Below are positions 8,894-18,600 of a stretch of DNA of 64,000 bases, piece after piece (positions within the stretch are counted from its first letter, which is position 1; every line of letters begins with the position of its first letter). Source of the stretch: Caldicellulosiruptor changbaiensis (lineage in GTDB: Bacteria; Bacillota; Thermoanaerobacteria; Caldicellulosiruptorales; Caldicellulosiruptoraceae); the NCBI RefSeq assembly GCF_003999255.1, contig NZ_CP034791.1, positions 2,210,501-2,274,500 of the forward strand, in the 5' to 3' direction. A program made the translations under genes and the position numbers. The notes under the pieces are model-generated. The model ran no database searches. It saw only the letters and a list, made by a program, of their open reading frames with translations, and was not told where the DNA came from.

Positions 8894-9853
8894 TTATAAA
8901 GAATTTGTCCACTTGCCGCACCTGTCTCCCCACATTGCAATAACTTTTCCTTCCATTGAGACTTTTACAACCTCACACCTGTTAGAACATCCTTTGCACT
9001 CAAAAGATGAGGTTGTAAATTCAATATCTGCTGCATCAAAGCCTCTAAAATTTGTCTTTACCTTGTTTTTCTCAACATAATCCTTTGCCAATATTGCGCT
9101 ACCTATTGCCCCCATAACGTTAAAGTGTTCGGGGACAATAATTTCGCTTTTTAGCTCTCTTTCAAACGCAGCTTTTATGCCCTTGTTTGCTGCAACTCCG
9201 CCCTGGAAAACAAACGGTGGTTCTAAGTTTTTGCCCCTTCCAACATTGTTCAAGTAATTTCTCACAAGCGCATCGCAAAGCCCTCTTATAATCTCAGCCT
9301 TTGAAAATCCAAACTGCTGCTTTGCAATCATATCTGACTCTGCAAACACAGTACACCTTCCTGCAATCCTGACAGAATTTTTTGCTGACAGTGCCAAGTC
9401 ACCAAACTGCTCAATTGGAATTTTGAGTCTTTCTGCCTGATGGTCCAAAAAAGAACCCGTACCAGCTGCACATACAGTGTTCATTGCAAAGTCCACAACC
9501 ATCTGGTCTTTGATAATTATTATTTTTGAGTCCTGTCCTCCTATCTCAAAGATTGTCCTAACATTTGGAACAAAATGGATTGTGGCTGTCGCATGTGCTG
9601 TTATTTCGTTTTTTATAACATCCGCACCCAAGATTGCTCCTGCAAGCTGTCTGCCTGAACCAGTTGTGCCAACCCCTAAGACCTCAACATCTCCAAGACT
9701 CTCTTTTAGTTGCCGTATTCCCTCTTTAACAGAGTCAATTGGTTGCCCATTTGTCCTGATATATGTCTTAAAAAGGACATTTACATCTTTGTCAATCGCA
9801 ACAACATTTGTAGACACAGAACCAACATCAACGCCTATGTAAATACTCTTCAT
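8894..9853 (-). CDS. 2-hydroxyacyl-CoA dehydratase activase-like ATPase (BadF/HgdC family)
   Basis: 319 residues of the ASKHA (actin/Hsp70) fold. Phosphate-1 motif GVDVGSVSTN is at the N-terminus. The adenosine and cluster-ligand region includes TVCAAGTGSFLDHQA (about residue 130) and RCTVFAESDMI, then FQGGVAANKG. HgdC-type proteins hold one 4Fe-4S cluster between two subunits and drive ATP-dependent electron transfer to a dehydratase or double-cubane partner. A C-terminal extension carries additional cysteines (CKGCSNRC, then DRCGKW) that could bind another metal site. It overlaps the upstream gene by 4 bp (ATGA), so it is translationally coupled. Confidence 0.85.
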   Translation of the reverse strand: MKSIYIGVDVGSVSTNVVAIDKDVNVLFKTYIRTNGQPIDSVKEGIRQLKESLGDVEVLGVGTTGSGRQLAGAILGADVIKNEITAHATATIHFVPNVRTIFEIGGQDSKIIIIKDQMVVDFAMNTVCAAGTGSFLDHQAERLKIPIEQFGDLALSAKNSVRIAGRCTVFAESDMIAKQQFGFSKAEIIRGLCDALVRNYLNNVGRGKNLEPPFVFQGGVAANKGIKAAFERELKSEIIVPEHFNVMGAIGSAILAKDYVEKNKVKTNFRGFDAADIEFTTSSFECKGCSNRCEVVKVSMEGKVIAMWGDRCGKWTNSL

Positions 9854-11001
9854 ACCATGACAACCCTTTCTTCATCAGCATGTTGTTGGAGATTATTTAT
9901 AAGGACCTCATTTGTCTTTCCTTTCTTTCTATTTCTCAAAAGGTCAACAAAGGCTTCTATTCTTGTTAGCATATTTGCCTTTCCTGTTTGCTCATCAATT
10001 GGCAAAGATAGGATTGGAATATCAACCTCTTTTGAAATCTTTGGAATCAAGCTTTGTGTCACAAGCTCAGGCAAGCATGCAAACGGCATTAGGTGTACAA
10101 TTCCATCAAACCCTCTTTCTTTAAAGTCTATAATATGTCCAACTGTTTCAACTGCATGCCCACCTATCAGAATCTTTATATATCTTTGTCCTTTTTTAAT
10201 TATCTCTTTAAACCTCTTCGGTCGAAGTGCCCATGGGACTAAATTGTCGTTTATCCACTCAAAAAGATATAAGCTTCTTTCAACCTCAACACCAAGATTG
10301 CCTAAAATCTCTTCTATGCCAAAATTAATTGAACTTTCCATAACAACGTAAATCTCACCAACAATACCAACCTTAATTTTATCTCTTTCATCAACTTCCT
10401 TTGTGGGAATGCTAAGGAGCATATTCTTGCACTCTTCATATACTTTATAAAGCTCTTTTCGTGTCTTTATCTTGTCAAACTTTTCTTGGATCTCATTCCA
10501 CACTTGAGTTGTCTGACCTTTATTGATTTCATAAGGTCTTATCTTTTGAACCATCTTTTCAAGCTCATCTAACTTCTGGACAAACCTGTATAATGTATAC
10601 ATTCTGTTTATTACTTTAGGCCATGGAACACCATTTCGGATTTTTTGGACATTTCTCCAAAATGCCTTCCAGTTATCCTGTGGTGCGTCGAATATTATAA
10701 GTTCAACATCGTCATAACCAAGCGACTTTAAAATGTTCCTGTGAGTGTCACCATAAAAACCTGCTCTGCAAGGCCCGTGCCCGCCAGAGGTCACAAGCAC
10801 CTTTGCACCCTTTTCAATAGCCTCTAAGTATGTGCCCATGACCATCTTTAAAGGAATACAAGCAAACTCGGGTGAGTACTTCACACCAAGGTCCATTGTC
10901 CTCTGCGTTGGTTTTGGGGGCATTATAACTTCATGTTCTAAAAACTCAAAAAGCTTCTTGTACACAATTGCTGAGCCCATATATGGAAACGAAACCTTCA
11001 T
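9850..11001 (-). CDS. HgdB-like 2-hydroxyacyl-CoA dehydratase-type protein
   Basis: About 383 residues, related to the HgdB/DUF2229-type proteins that accompany BadF/HgdC activases (the COG3580/COG3581 group, from memory). Possible cluster ligands are the cysteines in YSPEFACIPLK, SGGHGPCRAGFYG and LMPFACLPE. The C-terminus shares TRIEAFVDLL with the next protein upstream, showing that the two are paralogues. ATG at 11001 has GGAGG 9 bp upstream. It is 17 bp after its partner gene and overlaps the activase by 4 bp. It may form a low-potential reductase, but the substrate is unknown. Confidence 0.75.
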   Translation of the reverse strand: MKVSFPYMGSAIVYKKLFEFLEHEVIMPPKPTQRTMDLGVKYSPEFACIPLKMVMGTYLEAIEKGAKVLVTSGGHGPCRAGFYGDTHRNILKSLGYDDVELIIFDAPQDNWKAFWRNVQKIRNGVPWPKVINRMYTLYRFVQKLDELEKMVQKIRPYEINKGQTTQVWNEIQEKFDKIKTRKELYKVYEECKNMLLSIPTKEVDERDKIKVGIVGEIYVVMESSINFGIEEILGNLGVEVERSLYLFEWINDNLVPWALRPKRFKEIIKKGQRYIKILIGGHAVETVGHIIDFKERGFDGIVHLMPFACLPELVTQSLIPKISKEVDIPILSLPIDEQTGKANMLTRIEAFVDLLRNRKKGKTNEVLINNLQQHADEERVVMV

Positions 11002-11018
11002 TTTCAATTACCTCCGCA

Positions 11019-12020
11019 CTAAACTCCACGCGAAACACTTGCCCATTTCTTTCTCTTTAACATATCCACAAACGCTTCTATTCTTGTAAGCATGTGCCCT
11101 TCACCTGTGTGCTCATCCACCCTCAAGGTCGTAAAAGGCTTCCCTGCAACATCGCTTTCATACTGCAAAAACCTTCCAACAATGGCATCAGGGCCACATC
11201 CGAACGCCGTTACATGAATTAGTCCATCAACTTCTGGGTCTTTGAGATAGAAAAGACCTGCGCCAAGTACCCTGTTTGAAAACGTCCAGAATAGCCTTTT
11301 TCTGTAGTGTCTGAGGTTTTCATATGCAATATCTATTGGTACCATTTCAAAGGTTTTTATATTCACATTCATTGCTTCCAGTTTTTTTATTACATCCATG
11401 CTGATAAATGAGTCATAAACATCATAGACATATCCTAAAACAGCAATTGTTACTTCTCCATCTTTTTTGACCTTTCCCAAATCCTTCTCCCATCGCTGTA
11501 GCTTGTAGCTCTCAAGTGCCTTGTCACAGGTAAGTCCACTGTGAAGCAAATTTTTAAACCTCAAAAATACCTCCTCAGCCTTTTTTAAGGCAAGCCTTAT
11601 CTCTCTGTGTGAAAATCCAAATATATCTGTCAATATATCATATGTTTTTGGTGAACTAATATCTTCATTGTTTTTTTCATTTATTATTGGCGAAATAACT
11701 CTTCCATGACTTCCTTCAACAGTTCCTTCAATTATATCAGGAAGTCCCATAAACTTAGGACAAAAATATTCCGGTTTTCTTATTCGTGCAAATCTTGGTA
11801 CAAATACATAATCTGCCTTTTCAAGACCCTCTATTACATGTCCGGTAAAAATCTTAATTGGCGCACAAATATCAGACACAGCAGCTTTAGAGCCTTTGTC
11901 AAGAATGTCTTTATTTGTTATTCCAGTGTCAACTACTTCAAAGCCAAGCTCTTTAAACAAGGTATCCCACAGCGGAAAATAATAGTAATATAAAAGTGCA
12001 TGGGGAATCGCTATCTTCAT
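11019..12020 (-). CDS. Second HgdB/DUF2229-like protein
   Basis: 333 residues, first gene of the three-gene operon. Cysteines likely to bind an Fe-S cluster sit in AVSDICAPIKIFTGHV (about residue 52), PEYFCPKF and AFGCGPDAIVGRF. The last stretch, EHTGEGHMLTRIEAFVDML, parallels EQTGKANMLTRIEAFVDLL in the neighbour. In many Clostridia these modules are fused with two activase domains in one very large protein; here they are split. AAAGGAGAT precedes the ATG. Function is inferred only from family membership. Confidence 0.75.
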   Translation of the reverse strand: MKIAIPHALLYYYYFPLWDTLFKELGFEVVDTGITNKDILDKGSKAAVSDICAPIKIFTGHVIEGLEKADYVFVPRFARIRKPEYFCPKFMGLPDIIEGTVEGSHGRVISPIINEKNNEDISSPKTYDILTDIFGFSHREIRLALKKAEEVFLRFKNLLHSGLTCDKALESYKLQRWEKDLGKVKKDGEVTIAVLGYVYDVYDSFISMDVIKKLEAMNVNIKTFEMVPIDIAYENLRHYRKRLFWTFSNRVLGAGLFYLKDPEVDGLIHVTAFGCGPDAIVGRFLQYESDVAGKPFTTLRVDEHTGEGHMLTRIEAFVDMLKRKKWASVSRGV

Positions 12021-12085
12021 AAAGATTTATCTCCTTTAACCTCTATTGTATCCTTTACTATTATAACACAATCCAAAATAGGTGT

Positions 12086-12130
12086 CTAAAAAAAGGGGCA
12101 GCTATCTTTTGAAAAAACAACTGCCCCTTT
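12086..12130 (-). terminator. Terminator of lysS
   Basis: AAAGGGGCAG (12092-12101) pairs with CTGCCCCTTT (12121-12130). The minus strand continues into a T-run just after the lysS stop. Confidence 0.8.
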
Positions 12131-12135
12131 CTTGG

Positions 12136-13629
<1,494 letters not shown>

Positions 13630-13646
13630 TCACCAACTCCGTCTTT

Positions 13647-14135
13647 TTATTTTGATATCTCAAGTATCTTATATCTGAACTTTCCTGCAGGAACAGTAAC
13701 CTCCACAACATCTCCAACTTTTTTGCCAATTAGTGCTTTGCCAACAGGTGACTCATCAGAAATCTTAAACTCAAAGGGATTTGCCTCTTTTGAACCAACG
13801 ATGGAATACTCAACAATCTCACCTGTATCTACATTTTGAATCTTGACGTTTGTACCAATCCCCACAAAGTCAGTTGAAACTTCATCTTTGTCAATTATCT
13901 TTGCATTGTTTATAAGCTTTTCTAAGTATGCAATCCTCTCTTCCAAAGCTGCCTGCTCTGCTTTTGCTTCGTCGTACTCAGAGTTTTCGGAAAGGTCACC
14001 AAATGAACGTGCAATCTTTATCTTTTCAGCAACCTCTTTTCTTTTAACAGTCTTTAGATTTTCAAGCTCTTTTAAGTACTTTTCATAAGCCTCACGAGAA
14101 AGTTGAAACTTTGCTGTATCCATTTCTCTTGCCAT
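13647..14135 (-). CDS. greA: Transcription elongation factor GreA
   Basis: 162 residues. An N-terminal coiled coil (about 10-80) carries the acidic tip region [14 protein letters not shown], followed by the FKBP-like C-terminal domain ([18 protein letters not shown]). It rescues backtracked RNA polymerase by stimulating transcript cleavage. GGGAGG lies 6 bp before the ATG. It heads the greA-lysS operon. Confidence 0.96.
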   Translation of the reverse strand: MAREMDTAKFQLSREAYEKYLKELENLKTVKRKEVAEKIKIARSFGDLSENSEYDEAKAEQAALEERIAYLEKLINNAKIIDKDEVSTDFVGIGTNVKIQNVDTGEIVEYSIVGSKEANPFEFKISDESPVGKALIGKKVGDVVEVTVPAGKFRYKILEISK

Positions 14136-14287
14136 TTTTTCCTCCCCTTTTTCTATGAAGAAAATTGAAATCTCGTTTTTAAGATTAATTTTAGTTTATT
14201 GATATATAATTTATGCTTGAACATTTTAACTTTTGTCAATTATAAACCAAAGGACTTTTTATGTCAAGAAAGAAAAGTTGAGATTCA

Positions 14288-14319
14288 TTGCAGAAATTCC
14301 TTATCAAGTATGGTATAAT
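14288..14319 (+). promoter_or_regulatory. Extended -10 promoter of the toxin-antitoxin pair
   Basis: TGGTATAAT gives a perfect -10 (14314-14319) with an upstream TG. A weak TTGCAG at 14288 may act as the -35 at a wide spacing. It sits 40 bp before the antitoxin start. Confidence 0.5.
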
Positions 14320-14358
14320 ATAAAGAAAACTCTTGTATAAAAAGAAGGTGTATAAACG

Positions 14359-14616
14359 ATGCAAAAAAATATCAATATAGAATTTCCTCTAGAAATATTC
14401 TTGGCTTTACGGGAAGACGAAAACAAATTATCTGCTGAAATAAAAAAGTTAATTGCCGCAAAGTATTATAAAGAAAAAAAATTATCAATTGGTCAAGCGG
14501 CTGAACTTGCAAACCTCAGTGAGGAAGAATTTATTAAATACTTGGCTGAACAAGGAATTTCAATATTTAATTTTGACCACCCAAATGAAATAATAGAGGA
14601 TGTTCAAAATGCGTAA
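14359..14616 (+). CDS. UPF0175-family antitoxin
   Basis: 85 residues. The N-terminus (NINIEFPLEIFLALR) and the helix-turn-helix-like centre (KLSIGQAAELANLSEEEFIKYLAEQGI) match UPF0175, small DNA-binding proteins that are usually the antitoxin of a DUF3368 PIN-type toxin. Its end overlaps the next gene by 8 bp. It probably represses its own promoter. Confidence 0.8.
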   Translation: MQKNINIEFPLEIFLALREDENKLSAEIKKLIAAKYYKEKKLSIGQAAELANLSEEEFIKYLAEQGISIFNFDHPNEIIEDVQNA

Positions 14617-15094
14617 AGTAATAGATAATTCCACTCCTATAATTGCTCTTAACTCTATTAATAAACTATATTTGTTAAAGTCCCTTTATGAAAAAGTTTA
14701 TATTCCATATGCTGTGTACGAAGAAGTTGCGTTAAGTGGCCCTGAAGACAAAAGAATAAATGTTAAAAAGCATGAATTTATTGTCATAGAAAAAATTAAA
14801 AATGAAGAAGCTAAAAAATTTTTTTCGACTTCATTGCATAAGGGCGAAGTAGAAGTAATAATCTTAGCAAAAGAAATAAATGCCGAACTTTGCGTTATTG
14901 ATGATTACCTTGCAAGAAAATATGCAAACTTATTTGGCTTGAAAGTAACAGGTACTATTGGTATTCTAATTAAAGCTAAAGAAAAAGGGTTAATTCAACA
15001 CGTTAAACCGTTTCTTGATGAATTAATAAAAAACAAAATTTATATTGGCAAAGATTTGTATAACCAAATTTTGGAAATTGCCAAAGAAAAATAA
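14609..15094 (+). CDS. DUF3368 PIN-domain toxin (probable RNase)
   Basis: 161 residues. PIN-like acidic residues: VIDNSTPIIAL at the N-terminus, EVEVIILAKE (about residue 88), and CVIDDYLARKYA (about residue 105), then GTIGILIKAKEKGLI, the typical DUF3368 pattern. PIN proteins are Mg-dependent ribonucleases. ATG 14609 is preferred, with AGAGG 9 bp upstream; an ATG at 14600 lies on the ribosome binding site. The toxin follows its antitoxin, the usual order for this pair. It ends 1 bp from the convergent CDF gene. Confidence 0.8.
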   Translation: MRKVIDNSTPIIALNSINKLYLLKSLYEKVYIPYAVYEEVALSGPEDKRINVKKHEFIVIEKIKNEEAKKFFSTSLHKGEVEVIILAKEINAELCVIDDYLARKYANLFGLKVTGTIGILIKAKEKGLIQHVKPFLDELIKNKIYIGKDLYNQILEIAKEK

Positions 15095-15095
15095 A

Positions 15096-15953
15096 TCATT
15101 CTTCATCCTCTGGCTCTATATGAATTGTTATATAAGAGTTTGGCAGGGCATTTTTAATCTCATCCTCAATCATATTACAAAGATTGTGTGCATCAATCAA
15201 AGTTGTTGAGTTTTCCATTCGTATATGAACATCAATCTCCCTTCTGTCGCCACTCTTTCTTGTTCTAAGCTTGTGATAACTTGTCACCTGTGAATACTTT
15301 TTTATGATATCCTCTATCAGTTTTATCTCTTCTTGAGGAAGGCTTTTGTCAACAAGATCACACAAAGCTTTTTTTGTAAGATCTATAGAAGCCTTTATTA
15401 TCATTAAAGCGACAATTATAGCTATTATTGGGTCTAAGATGTATATATGTGTAAATTTGATTACAAGAAGCCCTAAGAATACGCCAAATGAAGTAAATAC
15501 ATCAGTAAAAAGATGCATTGCGTCAGCTTCTAAAGCGACCGAGTCGGTTTTTTGGGCAATCTTAAAGAGTTTTGAAGATATAAAAAGATTGACAATGGCT
15601 GAAATTAGCATAACCCCAATACCTGCATTTATACTCTCAATCTCCCCCTTGTGTATTATTTTCTTTATGGCCTCATAAATTATCAGAGTAGCTGCCAAGA
15701 ATATCAAAATGGCCTCAAAGGCACCCGAGACGTTTTCAAATTTGCCGTGCCCAAAAGGATGGTCGCTATCTGCAGGTTTTCTTGCCTGTCTTATAGAAAA
15801 ATATGCAACAATACTTGCCAAAAGGTCAATCCCTGAGTGAATAGCCTCTGAAATAACAGAGACCGACCCCATTACTACTCCTGCAATCAGTTTAAATAAA
15901 ATCAATGTGGTGTTTGAAAAAACTGACAAAAGTGCAGCTCCCTGCTTATCCAT
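15096..15953 (-). CDS. Cation diffusion facilitator (CDF) family metal exporter
   Basis: 285 residues with about six membrane segments. Metal-site patterns are present: SEAIHSGIDLLAS in TM2 and DAMHLFTDVFTSFG in TM5, each with the His/Asp set of CDF proteins. The PFGHGKFENVS loop is conserved. A soluble C-terminal domain (REIDVHIRMENSTTLIDAHNL) follows. CDF proteins export Zn, Co, Ni, Mn or Fe using the proton gradient. The leader at 16008-16137 looks like a NiCo riboswitch, which suggests cobalt and nickel export. AAAGGAG lies about 15 bp before the ATG, and an in-frame stop blocks a longer start. Confidence 0.88.
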   Translation of the reverse strand: MDKQGAALLSVFSNTTLILFKLIAGVVMGSVSVISEAIHSGIDLLASIVAYFSIRQARKPADSDHPFGHGKFENVSGAFEAILIFLAATLIIYEAIKKIIHKGEIESINAGIGVMLISAIVNLFISSKLFKIAQKTDSVALEADAMHLFTDVFTSFGVFLGLLVIKFTHIYILDPIIAIIVALMIIKASIDLTKKALCDLVDKSLPQEEIKLIEDIIKKYSQVTSYHKLRTRKSGDRREIDVHIRMENSTTLIDAHNLCNMIEDEIKNALPNSYITIHIEPEDEE

Positions 15954-16007
15954 AAACTATTCTTCAAACTCCTTTCTAAAATTAGCTTTTTTATAAATGG
16001 AGGCTTT

Positions 16008-16063
16008 AGAATAAAAAAATCCTGCGAAGACTCATGTTTTAATAAAAACATGGGTCCCGCAGG
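16008..16063 (-). terminator. Attenuator terminator in the CDF leader
   Basis: On the minus strand CCTGCG... pairs with ...CGCAGG (16063-16058 with 16026-16021). The inner GACCCATGTTTT/AAAACATGAGTC stem extends it, and ATTTTTTTATT follows. The 5' arm reuses bases of the last aptamer helix and closing helix, so the two folds are mutually exclusive. Confidence 0.75.
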
Positions 16064-16137
16064 CTTTTCTCTCCTGCTGCCTGATTTTGCTCAGGCCCGA
16101 AAAGAGCAAACTTTTTGCTCTTTTCTGACCACTTTTT
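16048..16137 (-). ncRNA. Putative NiCo (czcD) riboswitch aptamer
   Basis: The minus strand folds as a four-way junction. P1 is approximate (GTGG near 16132 with CCAT near 16051), followed by junction TCAG. P2 is a long AAAAGAGCAAA/TTTGCTCTTTT helix. A junction CGGG leads to P3, GCCTGA/TCAGGC. P4 is GCAGG/CCTGC and is followed by the junction GCGGGAC. The two GGG triplets (16098-16096 and 16058-16056) are the metal-binding hallmark of NiCo aptamers as I remember them. The spacing CGGGC-hairpin-GGCAnCAG-hairpin-GGGAC also agrees with that consensus. Ligand-stabilised P4 would block the terminator, so metal should turn on the CDF exporter. A covariance search would settle it. Confidence 0.7.
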
Positions 16138-16150
16138 ACTTTATTTACTT

Positions 16151-17017
16151 TCACTTGAATTCTATTTTAACATCAAAAAAGCTTTTTGTAAATACACTCT
16201 TAGCTTCTGAAAAGCTGGTAATATAAGTAAAAAGAAGTTTCTCACTCAAAACTCCTATCATAGCCGGTGAAAGACTGCAAAAAGGCGTTTTATCATACAC
16301 AACAATCTCTTTTAAAGGCAGAAAATCAACCTTGACATTATCTAATGAGATAAACCTTTTTGTAAATATCCCATCTTCAATAATTCCTTGTTCAGGATAA
16401 CATACTATAATCCTTTCTTGATGAGGCTGACATTCTATATTCTCAAACACAAAAACAATATCCATTTTATTCAGAATCTCTTCATAATCATAAGCCCTCA
16501 CTAACACAGTCCCAAACTCGCCCAAAAGCTCATCGGCTATCCTTTCAAATCGCTGAGTAGTACTCAAGACATATAAAACTTCAACCTGCTCAGCAATCTC
16601 ATAGAGAAAACCTGTTTTTCTTGCCTTTTCAATCCCTATTACACCTATTTTCTTATTTTTTAAAGTTGTTCCATATTTTCTCATAATACTCCTTAGTACA
16701 TAATATGTGAGATAACAGTTTATGTAGATATTTGTATGATAATACTTGTCAAGAAATACTATGCTATTTGACCTCTGACGATGAATATAGTTGTATATCC
16801 TCGAAGATTTTTTTGCCATTTTCTCTATTCTCGGAAAAATAAAAAACTCAAGTTTTGTCTCCATGCCATTTATATATCTTATATACTCTTCATATTTTGG
16901 TGTAGACCATCTGAGAAGAATTTTTTTTAAAATCCTGGGAAAGTATTTAGGATATCTTTTTAAAAATATTTCTTCATCGCCATGTAGCAAAAATGTTACT
17001 GTAAAAATCTTAATCAA
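16151..17017 (-). CDS. Unknown protein with a Rossmann-like segment
   Basis: 288 residues, not recognised. The N-terminal half is basic and helical. The middle segment KKIGVIGIEKARKTGFLYEI, followed by VEVLYVLST, looks like the first beta-alpha-beta of a nucleotide-binding (Rossmann-like) fold, though the glycine pattern is not classical. It ends with a segment (PFCSLSPAMIGVLSE) that may be conserved. The start is TTG at 17017, 24 bp after the previous stop, with only a weak ribosome binding site, so coupling to the upstream gene is likely. Third gene of an operon with an HTH regulator and a quinate-dehydrogenase-like protein. Confidence 0.6.
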   Translation of the reverse strand: MIKIFTVTFLLHGDEEIFLKRYPKYFPRILKKILLRWSTPKYEEYIRYINGMETKLEFFIFPRIEKMAKKSSRIYNYIHRQRSNSIVFLDKYYHTNIYINCYLTYYVLRSIMRKYGTTLKNKKIGVIGIEKARKTGFLYEIAEQVEVLYVLSTTQRFERIADELLGEFGTVLVRAYDYEEILNKMDIVFVFENIECQPHQERIIVCYPEQGIIEDGIFTKRFISLDNVKVDFLPLKEIVVYDKTPFCSLSPAMIGVLSEKLLFTYITSFSEAKSVFTKSFFDVKIEFK

Positions 17018-17041
17018 CCCAAACCATAAATTTTTTATCTA

Positions 17042-17953
17042 TTAATAGAATATTTCTACTCTCGGTTTAAAATCAATTTCTTTTATAAGTTTTTCGAGCT
17101 CTTGTTGACTCATTTCTTCTAACCGCTTTCCAGTTAAGGCAACAAGTATTGCCTCAACAACATTCGTACCAAATGACCTGCCATCAAACTCTGGTGTTGT
17201 TGTGACAAGCATTTTTAATTTCCTTGCTTTTAGATCTTCAACATCCTCTTTTGTAATAGTATTAGTGATTATTATCTTGTTTTCCAAACTATCTGGCATA
17301 TACTTTTGAATATATTTATAATCACCTGCTATGATATCTGCAATCTTATAGTATTTCCAATACTTTTGTAGCTTTTTAGGATCTTGTTCTTTTTTATCGT
17401 CATTAGGATATAGCATACTGAACGGAAGTTTAATAATAAACGGAACAAGCAAGGCAGCCAGATAGTAAAAGGTCTTTAAGCTTTTTATCATAAAAGGAAT
17501 TCCAAGCGCAAACAGTGCATCACCAAGCAAGAGCCTGCAACCTGCCTCATAAAGCCCTTCTGCAAGTTTGTACCTGTCAAGCGCACATACAACAAGAGCA
17601 GTTTTCCCTTTGAAATCTATGATATTGTTTTCTTGAAGGTATTTTATTACCCATTTTTCAAATGTATTTTTAACACCTGTACCATCGACAAGTGGTGTCT
17701 TTTTTGCAGCATCTTTAATAGGAATAGCCTCTCTGATTACGTAGTTTTTCCCCCCACCATAAAGTACAATGTCAATTCCGCCCATGCCAAATGCGTCTAC
17801 TTTTCCATCAAGACTTTTTATAATCTCAATTGCTTTTTTTATATCTCCATCTGTCCCAATTCTCTCTATTTCAAATTCCACCCCTTTGATATTTGCAAAA
17901 ACTTTGTGGTTCCTCTTACTTGAACCAATGCTAACACTTACTACCCTTTTCAT
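17042..17953 (-). CDS. Protein commonly annotated quinate 5-dehydrogenase
   Basis: 303 residues. I recall this Firmicutes family being named quinate 5-dehydrogenase in databases, but the sequence shows none of the usual shikimate/quinate dehydrogenase landmarks, so the activity is doubtful. Visible features: N-terminal VVSVSIGSSKRNHKV, FGMGGIDIVLYGGGKNY (about residue 57), TPLVDGTGVKNTFEKW, ALVVCALDRYKLAEGLYEAG, GDALFALGIPF, and a C-terminal TTTPEFDGRSFGTNVVEA. A hydrophobic stretch at about 160-185 could touch the membrane. It lies 22 bp after the HTH regulator. Confidence 0.65.
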   Translation of the reverse strand: MKRVVSVSIGSSKRNHKVFANIKGVEFEIERIGTDGDIKKAIEIIKSLDGKVDAFGMGGIDIVLYGGGKNYVIREAIPIKDAAKKTPLVDGTGVKNTFEKWVIKYLQENNIIDFKGKTALVVCALDRYKLAEGLYEAGCRLLLGDALFALGIPFMIKSLKTFYYLAALLVPFIIKLPFSMLYPNDDKKEQDPKKLQKYWKYYKIADIIAGDYKYIQKYMPDSLENKIIITNTITKEDVEDLKARKLKMLVTTTPEFDGRSFGTNVVEAILVALTGKRLEEMSQQELEKLIKEIDFKPRVEIFY

Positions 17954-17975
17954 AAAAAATCATCGCCTCTTTTCT

Positions 17976-18500
17976 TTATTCAGTAATTGTATCCAAAATC
18001 TTTTTAAGAACCTCTATATCCACCTCAACATCATACTTTAGAGGAGATTTCCCAAGTGGAATTGTTATGACCTCACAATCCAAAAATGCTTTAAACCAAT
18101 TGAGCCTGAAATCTGAACCCATTGCAATCACAATATCAAAACTTCTGAAGTTGTTTATATACTCTCCCATAATATTTAGAAGCTGTGCTGCAGAAAGCGA
18201 ATTTATGAAATTATTTCTCTCTTCTTCTGTCATCAATAGATAGTAGTTTATTCCGTAACTTCGCAAAACCTCTTCAACCTCTTGCTTGTTCTTTATAGGA
18301 AAGCCTATTGCTGCTATATTTTTGCCTTTTCTAACCTCACCCAGACCCTCAAGCTTTGAAATAAATGACCTGTCAACTTTCAGCTTTTCAGCAACCTCTA
18401 TTTGTGAAAGCCCCTTTTGACGCAAATCAAGAATTCTTTTCACCTCATCGATTATCTTCTGAAGGCTTATGACTTTATCACCTATCCTGTAAAAATCCAT
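17976..18500 (-). CDS. HTH (XRE-like) transcriptional regulator with C-terminal sensor-like domain
   Basis: 174 residues from ATG 18500 (GGGATG ribosome binding site just upstream; an in-frame ATG lies further up without one). Helix-turn-helix is at about residues 25-55: DLRQKGLSQIEVAEKLKVDR then SFISKLEGLG. The C-terminal two thirds (AAIGFPIKNKQEVEEV, FDIVIAMGSDFRLNWFKA) looks like an alpha/beta ligand-binding domain. First gene of the operon with 17042 and 16151, so it probably controls them. A perfect palindrome ATGTTAACAT (18563-18572) overlaps the -35 region of a plausible promoter (TTAACA, 18 bp, TATTAT). Confidence 0.75.
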   Translation of the reverse strand: MDFYRIGDKVISLQKIIDEVKRILDLRQKGLSQIEVAEKLKVDRSFISKLEGLGEVRKGKNIAAIGFPIKNKQEVEEVLRSYGINYYLLMTEEERNNFINSLSAAQLLNIMGEYINNFRSFDIVIAMGSDFRLNWFKAFLDCEVITIPLGKSPLKYDVEVDIEVLKKILDTITE

Positions 18501-18600
18501 CTTTTCATCCCACTTTACCAACATGGTCTTGTTGATTTTATAATACCACAAAAACCCTCTTTATGTTAACATTTTTGTGCACACGGAATTTAAAAAATTT

